48,887 nucleotides of DNA from Dulcicalothrix desertica PCC 7102 (GTDB lineage Bacteria > Cyanobacteriota > Cyanobacteriia > Cyanobacteriales > Nostocaceae): the NCBI RefSeq assembly GCF_003991905.1, contig NZ_RSCL01000048.1:1-48887 (forward strand). The letters are read 5' to 3'. The notes under the pieces are model-generated. The model did no database searches. It saw only the letters and a list, made by a program, of their open reading frames with translations, and was not told the origin of the DNA. Both the position numbers and the translations under genes were made by a program. This document shows positions 42,174 to 48,887 of this stretch, piece by piece; positions within the stretch are counted from its first letter, which is position 1, and every line of letters starts with the position of its first letter.

Positions 42174-42296
42174 GGGAGTAAAGAGGGATCAAATCGGGAG
42201 TCTTTCGGGATAAAACATAGCTTTTCAGTATATTAATACTAATCAGTAATGATGGTGACTCCCGATTTAGTCCCGATTTAGTCCCGTTTTACTCCC
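42174..42296. repeat. Iteron-like inverted arms, candidate oriT or origin
   Basis: Two 37-bp arms (42174-42210 and 42260-42296) are inverted copies matching at 29 of 37 positions, and each contains direct repeats of AAATCGGGA. Other dyads nearby are GTTTATCGATAAAC (41791-41804) and CTAGG/CCTAG (42005-42020). They lie in the 1.4-kb geneless stretch 41466-42910 ahead of the relaxase. Confidence 0.5.
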
Positions 42297-42789
42297 CCTT
42301 TTATCACTAATTGGTCATAAATTATATTTGCCCAATTGAAGCGCGTCTCCCCTCCCCCAAAAACAATTTTGGGATACTTCGATAAATCTACGTCTAAAGT
42401 CATAGATGAAACAAACACCGTCTTTAATCTTTCATCAGTTTCAACTCGTGTTCAGAAATGAAACCCTTCGTGAAACCCGATAATATTCGTAGAATTGCTG
42501 ACTATTTTCAATTTCACATCCGACAAAGTGAATGATAAACGACCATTTGATAGAATAATGATTAATTTTATATTTTTCACATTCTGGATTTTTTGAAAAT
42601 AATTAAATTTGGGTTTTTGTCTGGTTTTAATAAATTCAAATAAATGCCACGCAATCCTGGGGTAATTGATAGTATTGGGGTTGCGCTACTCCTGCCATGC
42701 GGAGCGAAATATCTTCGCAACACCGCGCGCTCCGTCTCCTCCAAAAGCAATTTCGGGCAGCTTCGTTATAATCGAAGTGTACTTACTTC

Positions 42790-42860
42790 ACTTCTGTGCC
42801 CCTGCGGGGTGGGCGCCGCCCATCCTCGTTCGCCTGAACGGCTCTCTCGGACACAGAAGT
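42790..42860. other. GC-rich hairpin cluster upstream of the relaxase
   Basis: ACTTCTGTG (42790-42798) pairs with CACAGAAGT (42852-42860). Within lie CCCC-TGC-GGGG, TGGGC/GCCCA around GGCGCC, and CGTTC-gcct-GAACG. It lies 50 bp before the relaxase start, where MobV plasmids often carry oriT. It could instead be a leader RNA controlling translation. Confidence 0.5.
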
Positions 42861-42910
42861 ACGTTCGCCCTGCGGGTCGTGTTCCTAGATTATTGGTGGG
42901 GGTTTTTTCA

Positions 42911-44752
42911 ATGACCGCAAAAGCCATTATGCGCGTTGGGAAATTAAAAAGTTTGGGTAGTGTGGGCGGCAGCGAAAAACATACTGCCCGTCTCCAAGAT
43001 ACACCAAATGCTGACCCATATAAAGAAAATATTCGGTTAATTGGTGAGTCGGATGACCCCGAACTAGAAAAAATAGTTTTATCTAAAATAGCTGACCAGA
43101 CCAAACACAAACCGCGTAAAGATGCGGTACTGTGCAGCGAAATATTTCTCTCGGCATCTCCAGAATTTTTTCGCCCCCATGACCCATCAAGAGCGGGGGA
43201 ATGGGATGAAGAATTGATGTGGGACTTTGCCAATGCTTCGTCTAAATGGTTACAAGAAAACTTTGGTGATAAATGCGTCCGCGCGGAGTTACATTTGGAT
43301 GAGGCAACCCCCCACATCCACGCTTATATAGTTCCCATCAACGACAAAACCAAACAATTAAGCCACAAAGAAATGTTTGGGGGAGATGGGCGCCAAGCCA
43401 GTATCAAATTATCTAAGTTTCAAGATTCTTATGCCCAAGCACTGGCGCCTTTAGGTATCGAACGCGGGGTAAAAGGCAGCAAAGCCACCCACACCAAAGT
43501 TAAAGAATATTATCAAGCAGTCAATTCTGAACCCCTCACCCTGGAATTAGATCGATTGGCGCCAAAGCAGGGAGAAACGGCACAGCAATTATTTAAACGT
43601 ATAAAATCAGACCCCACAATTCAAACTATCAATCATCAACTAGCTGACCACCGTCGAATTATAGAACTTGAAAAACGGGCATCCCAAAAGGCAAATGCTT
43701 CTGAGAAATTACGCTCTGAGTTAGAGAACCGCGTAGCTGAACTAGAAGAAGAGAATTTTTACTGGAAGCAGCAAGCCGACCAATTAAGGGACTTGCCCCT
43801 AGAGGATGTAGCGTGGCATTTAGGGTTAAATAAAGCTGACTCAGGAGAGAACCGTTGGAAGGGATTGGGGGGAGTTATCAATATTACTGATTCTAAATGG
43901 TACGACTTCACAGCAGAAAAAGGTGGTGGTGGGGCTATTGATTTGGTAATGCACGTTGCTGGGTGTAATTTTCGGTCTTCGGTTGCCTGGTTACATGACC
44001 GTTTTGGGTCAGAGGGGATGTTACGAGCTACCAGAGCTTACGCACAAACACAAGCCACTGAAATTGTTGCATCCGAACCCACACCGCAGTTTGTACCTCC
44101 AAAAAAGGACGATTCAAAGTGGCAAGCAGTACAGAATTACTTAAATAAAACTAGGGGACTGCCAAAAAATTTTATCACTGCCCTCCGCTCCAACGGATGG
44201 CTCTATGCTGACAACCAGCAAAATGCTGTGTTTACAATGCGCGAGCTTCCTCCTTGTGCGCCATCACTCAAAACAGAAACCACAGGCGCATTTTTACGAG
44301 GAACGCGGGGAGAAGATAATTCGTTTATGGGATACGCGCTTGGGACAAAACGAATGGAGGGATGGTTTTACTTCCACTTAGGTGGTAAGCCAACGGATGA
44401 ATTACAAAAAGTAGTTATCTGTAAGTCTCCCATCGATGCGCTTTCATGTGCTGCGCTATCTATTACTGCACATTCTGGTATGACCCCAACACGGACAATG
44501 TTCTTGGCTGTTGATAGTCCCAAAAGCTTACCGTTGGATTTTCTTAAAGACGTTCCTGCTATTACTGTTGCCTGCGACAACGATGAAACGGGACGCTCAA
44601 TGGCACAAGCTATTAAAGAGTTACTGCCGCAAACAACCATCGCGCGACCAAAAACTACTGATTGGAATACGGAACTGTTGGAGTATTCGCGGCAAGAAAG
44701 TACAGGGCGCCTTGAAGCAGAAAAGAAAAAGAATCGAGGATTGGAATACTAG
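42911..44752 (+). CDS. MobV (Pre/Mob) relaxase fused to DUF3991/Toprim primase
   Basis: 613 aa from the ATG at 42911; the open frame reaches back to 42644 but that part is the GC-rich hairpin region. The relaxase motifs are HTARLQDTPNADP near residue 24 and HLDEATPHIHAYIV (128-141) with the metal-binding His135 and His137. A coiled coil follows (ELENRVAELEEENFYWKQQ), then a primase-like part (LPLEDVAWHLGL, WYDFTAEKGGGGAIDLVMH) and a Toprim region (VVICKSPIDALSCAAL, ITVACDNDETGRS). The relaxase nicks and leads the strand during mobilisation, and the primase could start the complementary strand in the recipient. No type IV secretion genes are in view. Confidence 0.85.
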   Translation: MTAKAIMRVGKLKSLGSVGGSEKHTARLQDTPNADPYKENIRLIGESDDPELEKIVLSKIADQTKHKPRKDAVLCSEIFLSASPEFFRPHDPSRAGEWDEELMWDFANASSKWLQENFGDKCVRAELHLDEATPHIHAYIVPINDKTKQLSHKEMFGGDGRQASIKLSKFQDSYAQALAPLGIERGVKGSKATHTKVKEYYQAVNSEPLTLELDRLAPKQGETAQQLFKRIKSDPTIQTINHQLADHRRIIELEKRASQKANASEKLRSELENRVAELEEENFYWKQQADQLRDLPLEDVAWHLGLNKADSGENRWKGLGGVINITDSKWYDFTAEKGGGGAIDLVMHVAGCNFRSSVAWLHDRFGSEGMLRATRAYAQTQATEIVASEPTPQFVPPKKDDSKWQAVQNYLNKTRGLPKNFITALRSNGWLYADNQQNAVFTMRELPPCAPSLKTETTGAFLRGTRGEDNSFMGYALGTKRMEGWFYFHLGGKPTDELQKVVICKSPIDALSCAALSITAHSGMTPTRTMFLAVDSPKSLPLDFLKDVPAITVACDNDETGRSMAQAIKELLPQTTIARPKTTDWNTELLEYSRQESTGRLEAEKKKNRGLEY

Positions 44753-44830
44753 TAAATTGACGAGTAAATTGGTGGTACGCTAGGTTAAATACAGCCTCGT
44801 CAAAACGCTTTGTCTAATAGCGCGCCAATT

Positions 44831-45178
44831 ATGTCAGAAATTATTACTGCTGTTTACTCTAATGGGATGCTGCGCCCCCAAAATCCTTTGTCCCTAACTG
44901 ATGGGCAAATTGTGCGGCTGCAAGTTTTGACAGAAGAATCATCCAAGGACACCGAAAAAATAATTCAGTCCCTAGTGGCAGCAGGACTGGTCACTCCTCC
45001 TCAACATCGCAGCGATATTGAGCCAGTCTCAGAAGAAGCGTGGCGTGAACTGACCCAAAGACTAGAGGCATCAGGAGGCAAGCCGCTCTCCGAAATGATT
45101 ATTGAAGAACGAGTAACAAGCCCCGACGCAACTGGAAACCGCTGCGCTAAATCGGGCGGGGGCAGGCACTGCCAATAA
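44831..45178 (+). CDS. DUF104 (AF2212-like) antitoxin with altered C-terminus
   Basis: 115 aa from the ATG at 44831. Residues 1-33 (SEIITAVYSNGMLRPQNPL, LTDGQIVRLQVL) are the DUF104 beta unit, followed by a helical part to PLSEMIIEER. The last 21 residues (from VTSPDATGNRC) are Cys/Gly-rich, unlike the family, and are encoded by the left arm of the hairpin at 45128-45252. I infer that an inserted structured element replaced the ending. The usual PIN toxin partner is absent. Confidence 0.65.
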   Translation: MSEIITAVYSNGMLRPQNPLSLTDGQIVRLQVLTEESSKDTEKIIQSLVAAGLVTPPQHRSDIEPVSEEAWRELTQRLEASGGKPLSEMIIEERVTSPDATGNRCAKSGGGRHCQ

Positions 45179-45252
45179 ATCCTCATGAATAACATATTCC
45201 TTCATAGCAGCGCCTGCCCCTCCGCTGGCGCCGCCCGATTTTTTCCAGTTGC
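45128..45252. repeat. Large imperfect hairpin, MITE-like
   Basis: The left arm (45128-45167) and right arm (45212-45252) share GCAACTGGAAA, AAATCGGGCGG and GGGGCAGGC blocks in inverted order. Each arm has a different 10-base bulge. The loop is about 44 bases. It runs from inside the DUF104 gene to exactly the stop codon of the helicase gene. It could be a MITE, a bidirectional terminator or a recombination site. Confidence 0.75.
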
Positions 45253-48119
45253 TAGCGAATCTCTCCATATTGCCGAATATGTTCAACTAACCGCTTAGTT
45301 TCACCACCTGCTAATTCCAGTTCCCTGAGATTGCCCACCAAAACAAATAATTCCCTTGCCCTACTAACGGCGGTATTCAGCAAATTAGGTTTACGATTAA
45401 GAAACCAAAAACTATGCTCTTTTTGGCACTGGTAAGGAGAGAAGATAATGGCTGCTTTCTCTCCCCCCTGGAAGGTGTGAACTGTGCCAATATCATCCCA
45501 AGAAAAGTTTCGCCAACGGTTAGAGAGTCGATATCTCAGGGCATTGGCTTGCTGCGAAAATGGGGACATCACCCCAATTGTCTTTGATTTATCGGCGCCG
45601 CCAAGTCCATAACCGAGTTGAAGCAAGGAGGCAATAACATTTTCTATGGCTTCGATTTCTTCGGGATTAGTGTGATTTAAGTGGCTTCCATCTACGTGGT
45701 AAGCCAGCAGGTGTTTAACTGTTGCTTCCCCGTTATAATCTGAAATAATTTGCAGACCACCGGGATAATTGGGGCTGCAAAACTGGATAATAGGTGGGGT
45801 GCAGCGGTAATGATTTCTAAGGATAATGCCGTTGCCTAAGTCGGATTCTGTACCACTGGCGCCAGCCGCGCGATGATAAGCGGTAGCTGTGTATTTGGCG
45901 GTGGGGGCATAGCGATAATAGTCTTCATTCCCCATGCCCATATCCACAAAAGCGGTTTTCAGATATTGTTTAATAGTATCGTCGCAAAGGTTAATAATTG
46001 GCTCAATTTGTTGGGGGTCGCCTGCTACTACTGCTCGTTGCGAACGCACCAGCAAGGGAAATAATTGATGTATAAGTGTAGTACCCGCTTCATCTACCAG
46101 TGCCAGTTTAACAATATTGGAATGAAGAATTGGCAGCATATAGCGTACTGATTGCAGGCTAGAGCTAATGACGGGGAAAATCAAGCTTAAGTCACGGTAG
46201 ATGGCATCACTGTCAGTTTCCAGTTTGAGCAATGCATCTCCATCTCCCTCCAAGACGCTGCCGTAAGTTTCTAACGCCCGCATAACGCTATCCTTACGTC
46301 GGAGAACTTCTTGCAACAGAAACGTCCAGGCGCCTTGAAATAGTTCTAGTTGTAATGAGTGGTAGTCGCGGTAAAAACGACTATAGAAATCTCCTTGTGG
46401 GTAACTATCAAGTTGTTCTTGGAAAAGTTGATAATCAGCTTGTTTTAACTCTAATTGCTTGTTTAAAGATGTTAGTTGGGTTTGAATAGACGTTACTTTT
46501 TGGTTAAGATGCCAAAGTTGTTGCGATAAATCCAGTTTTTGGTTAACTAAAATCTGGGCTGTGGTTAAACTAGAGCGGTCAAGGGGTATTTGAAAGGGAT
46601 GCGACGATGCCAAAGTGTTTAAAACAGCAGCGTTTATCCGATTTGCTAGACGCTTAAAAATTAGCTTATCGGTAGTAAAATTAAGCCAATCAAACGCGCG
46701 TTTTGTGATAGAGTCAGACTGTTTTGGTAGTTCGCGTTCTGCTTGGGATAAAGCTTCTTGTATTTGCTGGTAAGCATTGAGGGGAAAATTTGCGTAATCT
46801 CTCAAACTTGATAGCTGCTCTTGATGTGCTTGTAACTCGGAATCCTTTGCTGCAATATCATCATTGAGAGATTGTATTTCTACATCCAGTTGATTTCTCC
46901 GTTCAGCATCGGTTGCTTGTTGGCTAGTATTAAAGCGGTCTTGCTCTATTAATTGCTGAATTTCACTTTCTGCTCTTATCAGGTTGAGTTTGGCTTGTTC
47001 CCAAGACTCCTGGTTAAATTCATTATTTCTCAGCCAATCTTGACTAGATTGCAGTTTTGGTACGCTTTCTCTACGGATGATGCCTAGGTTCCCACCAGGG
47101 AGATAAAACTGTTCTGTAGGAAAGTTATCAGTTAACCGAGAAAGGAATTTTTGGATGGCGCCGTTATTGGTGCTGGCAAATAGTATTAAATTATTCTCAT
47201 CCTCTTCACCGTGAACAAGTCGTAACGCCCTCGTCACTACTTGCTGTGCTACCAAGTGCAGAAACACTTCTGTCTTCCCAGTTCCCGGAGGACCACAAAC
47301 AGCAGTTAGCAAATTCTCTTGAGTGTGTTTTAGTACAGAAGCTTGATATTCATCGGGAGCGTGTCCGGGGAAGGCGCCCCAAAACATTACCTCATGTCTG
47401 GGTAATTGTGGCGCCGACCAAAGGTACTGCATTGCAGGATGAGTTTCAGCTAGCCAGTCGCTATGGGGTGCTTGTTGAAGTTGCTGTAAAATAAGCTGCA
47501 AATCAAGCTTAAGCAGAGCATTATAGGGCGTAAAGTCGCAGCGCAGTAAATAAGGTTGCCGAAAAGTTTTATATTTCCCTTCTGGCAAGTCCACCTGGTC
47601 AAGAAAATCTCGCAGGGTGGGGAATCTCCCTTTAAAAGTGTCTTCCAAAAATTTCAAAATCCCTGACGCAACAATTAATGATTCGGCTTGCTCCTCCTCT
47701 AACCCATACAACCGCATTAAATTAACAACAACTGGCTGAAACTCGTATTCCGTAAAGTCCCAGCCTGTTTTGCGATAATTACCTTTGAATATAGATGAAA
47801 CATCAACCGTGAAGAGAGGCAGATATTTCAGCTTTTGTTCTTTCCCCTTCCCCTGTATTAGATAAATTTGCGGGAAAGCAACAGCCATTTGAAAATCATT
47901 AGGTCTACCCCTAGAAGCTGCCGCTTGTTGCTGTTGCTGGAATTGTTTAAACACTTCGCCATCCAACATTAGCTTATTACCAACAAGCTGCACTCCCTTA
48001 TCTATAACTTTCGAGTAAACATCCGAAGAACGTTCAACCTCAGCTTGGGTCAGTTCCTCTAACCGGATATAGGATAACCAAGCTTGTACTATCTGGATAA
48101 GTTTATCTGGCTCTAGCAT
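45252..48119 (-). CDS. Upf1-like SF1 helicase with coiled-coil insert
   Basis: 955 aa from the ATG at 48119, the first ATG in the frame. Helicase motifs: I GPPGTGKT (276-283), II VDEAG (Asp676, Glu677), III GDPQQIEP, IV-like RNHYRCTPPI, V VHTFQGGE, VI NTAVSRARELF. Between I and II is an insert of about 300 residues containing long coiled coils (AERRNQLDVEIQSLNDDIAA). The N-terminal 250 residues are unassigned and contain no PD-(D/E)XK motif I can see. It unwinds DNA or RNA. On plasmids such helicases occur in defence islands and as repair factors. A related 17-bp scrap lies at 10774. It is convergent with the DUF104 gene. Confidence 0.8.
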   Translation of the reverse strand: MLEPDKLIQIVQAWLSYIRLEELTQAEVERSSDVYSKVIDKGVQLVGNKLMLDGEVFKQFQQQQQAAASRGRPNDFQMAVAFPQIYLIQGKGKEQKLKYLPLFTVDVSSIFKGNYRKTGWDFTEYEFQPVVVNLMRLYGLEEEQAESLIVASGILKFLEDTFKGRFPTLRDFLDQVDLPEGKYKTFRQPYLLRCDFTPYNALLKLDLQLILQQLQQAPHSDWLAETHPAMQYLWSAPQLPRHEVMFWGAFPGHAPDEYQASVLKHTQENLLTAVCGPPGTGKTEVFLHLVAQQVVTRALRLVHGEEDENNLILFASTNNGAIQKFLSRLTDNFPTEQFYLPGGNLGIIRRESVPKLQSSQDWLRNNEFNQESWEQAKLNLIRAESEIQQLIEQDRFNTSQQATDAERRNQLDVEIQSLNDDIAAKDSELQAHQEQLSSLRDYANFPLNAYQQIQEALSQAERELPKQSDSITKRAFDWLNFTTDKLIFKRLANRINAAVLNTLASSHPFQIPLDRSSLTTAQILVNQKLDLSQQLWHLNQKVTSIQTQLTSLNKQLELKQADYQLFQEQLDSYPQGDFYSRFYRDYHSLQLELFQGAWTFLLQEVLRRKDSVMRALETYGSVLEGDGDALLKLETDSDAIYRDLSLIFPVISSSLQSVRYMLPILHSNIVKLALVDEAGTTLIHQLFPLLVRSQRAVVAGDPQQIEPIINLCDDTIKQYLKTAFVDMGMGNEDYYRYAPTAKYTATAYHRAAGASGTESDLGNGIILRNHYRCTPPIIQFCSPNYPGGLQIISDYNGEATVKHLLAYHVDGSHLNHTNPEEIEAIENVIASLLQLGYGLGGADKSKTIGVMSPFSQQANALRYRLSNRWRNFSWDDIGTVHTFQGGEKAAIIFSPYQCQKEHSFWFLNRKPNLLNTAVSRARELFVLVGNLRELELAGGETKRLVEHIRQYGEIR

Positions 48120-48242
48120 GAGATTAAAAGGGAGCAAGTGTACTTACTGGTATTAAATACACGTTAATCTTTTTTCCGCTCGGCGCCAACCTACCAGAGT
48201 CATAAATAGTTTTCGATTTTTCATTTTTTAACAATTACAGAT

Positions 48243-48296
48243 GCCTATAACGTTATAGGCAGTGGGAGCGCGCATTTTCCAATAACGTTATTGGAA
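48243..48296. repeat. Two AACGTT-centred palindromes, including copy 3
   Basis: GCCTATAACGTTATAGGC (48243-48260) and TTCCAATAACGTTATTGGAA (48277-48296), both perfect, lie side by side in the gap 48120-48362 upstream of the helicase. No other gene is supported in that gap. Confidence 0.8.
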
Positions 48297-48362
48297 GTTT
48301 CCTCAGAGCCTAAAACATTTGACTTAATAACGTCCGAATTGTTAGCCCGCACGCATATAATT

Positions 48363-48887
48363 TCAGTAGATTTTAAAGGGGCGTCTGCTGTCTCCGAATC
48401 CTTCAATTCTCCCATCAATATTAAATCTTCTGGAAATTTTGTTTTCATTGTATGTATACCCTCTATCAAGCGTATCAAGTTTACTAATTATTGACTTCCC
48501 ACCATTGAGTTGTATAAGAATTAGAGCAGTGTATGGCAATACAGAATTTCTTTGAATTCGTTCAAGTAATTTTTCATAATATTCACTTATTCCTCGTGTA
48601 GAGGTGTATTTCAATATGATTTCAATACAGTTATTTTGGCTGGATAATTTTACAATCCCATCGTTAGGTTCATATTTAACACTAAAACAACTCCCCTTTG
48701 CATAACACTCAAGCAATTCCAGTAGGATAAGTTGACCGATTTTTTCACTGTTAGGCTCTCCCGATTCTTTATAAAACTCAATAGACAATCCACTTTTTAC
48801 TAGCTCGGAGAAGTGTTTGCATATAGCATCTAAAATTTTCTCATTGGATTCGTCCTTTAAATCTCTAAGATTCAGAGGAAACCGAGT
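48363..48887 (-). CDS. Unidentified protein, 5' end outside the window
   Basis: The frame is open from the right edge of the window to the TAG at 48363 (174 codons seen). It begins, as far as visible, TRFPLNLRDLKDESNEKILD and continues SGLSIEFYKESGEP, NCIEIILKYTSTRGISEYY, YTALILIQLNGGK, RRFNIDGRIEGF. A mixed alpha/beta pattern with no motif I recognise. The real start lies beyond 48887. The gene runs toward the palindromes and the helicase on the same strand. Confidence 0.55.
   Translation of the reverse strand, partial: TRFPLNLRDLKDESNEKILDAICKHFSELVKSGLSIEFYKESGEPNSEKIGQLILLELLECYAKGSCFSVKYEPNDGIVKLSSQNNCIEIILKYTSTRGISEYYEKLLERIQRNSVLPYTALILIQLNGGKSIISKLDTLDRGYTYNENKISRRFNIDGRIEGFGDSRRPFKIY

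Noticed and set aside
42644-42910. 89-residue N-terminal extension of the relaxase
   Set aside because: It translates GC-rich hairpins, is unlike relaxase sequence and lacks a ribosome binding site. The conserved protein starts at 42911.
45128-45252. Integron attC site
   Set aside because: The fold is similar, but the ends do not fit the core-site consensus (GTTRRRY) and there is no integron integrase.
48245-48478. Minus-strand ORF starting MKTKFPEDLILMGELKD at 48448
   Set aside because: It overlaps the better-supported gene at 48363 by about 85 bp and its last third runs through the palindromes. It could be real, but I cannot support it.

Overview
The window looks like part of a plasmid, or a plasmid-derived island, from a filamentous heterocystous-type (Nostocales) cyanobacterium. 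The reasons are the gene families (sigma/DUF1822/CHAT locus, clan-AA protease pair, DUF104, DUF3854 plasmid primase-helicase, MobV relaxase fused to a primase domain), the AT-rich intergenic DNA, and the dense toxin-antitoxin and pseudogene content. The 6-bp palindrome GGCGCC occurs about 60 times by eye. The usual cyanobacterial HIP1 octamer GCGATCGC was seen once.

Layout. 1-1.7 kb: the tail of a broken gene, a small partition-type protein, a VapBC-like pair and a decayed second VapC. 1.71-5.65 kb: a transposon with near-identical 251-bp inverted ends packed with transposase-site repeats. It encodes a serine recombinase, a TniA/TnsB-type DDE transposase and a TniB/TnsC-type ATPase, and it sits in the 3' end of a small antitoxin-like gene. 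6.0-9.3 kb: a DNA-binding protein followed by a 908-aa protein that joins a Cas4/RecB-like region, a DEDD-type exonuclease domain and a complete IS66 transposase. 9.3-10.6 kb: a PIN-domain protein with a small partner gene. 11.2-14.0 kb: a plasmid DNA-binding protein, an RHH regulator, a Uma2 remnant and a TrpD-like phosphoribosyltransferase.

14.5-21.7 kb: a sigma-70-like factor, a DUF1822 protein, a membrane-anchored CHAT protease and a CHAT-NACHT-membrane protein, with a scrap of a third CHAT copy downstream. 21.8-24.5 kb: decayed and small genes (frameshifted excisionase-like antitoxin, aspartic protease pair, secreted PPC-like protein, DUF1016 nuclease remnant). 24.5-27.8 kb: the replication region. 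It has a DUF3854/SF3-helicase primase, GTGTAGACC repeats upstream of and inside the gene, and an attenuator-like hairpin in its leader. 27.8-31.4 kb: a RelE/ParE pair, an unknown small gene, a tyrosine recombinase and an Mrr-like nuclease.

31.7-34.3 kb: an RHH/coiled-coil protein, an eight-unit tandem array of about 146-163 bp hairpin-forming repeats, a 326-bp element bounded by 27-bp perfect inverted repeats, and a tiny membrane protein. 34.5-39.2 kb: an eroded HigB toxin, an intact HigA-like XRE gene, and directly behind it a 1430-aa STAND NTPase with a Cap4/DUF4297-like nuclease head, which is a strong anti-phage candidate. 39.6-41.5 kb: an HTH-pentapeptide-membrane protein and a small membrane protein. 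41.5-44.8 kb: a noncoding region with iterons and hairpins (possible oriT) and the relaxase-primase. 44.8-48.9 kb: a DUF104 antitoxin ending in a large hairpin, an Upf1-like SF1 helicase and an unknown gene cut by the window edge.

Together the replication, mobilisation and partition-like genes form a plasmid backbone. The rest is accessory: mobile elements, toxin-antitoxin modules in various stages of decay, and at least three possible conflict or defence loci (STAND nuclease, sigma-CHAT-NACHT, Mrr/PIN nucleases). All functions are read from sequence motifs only; no database search was run.
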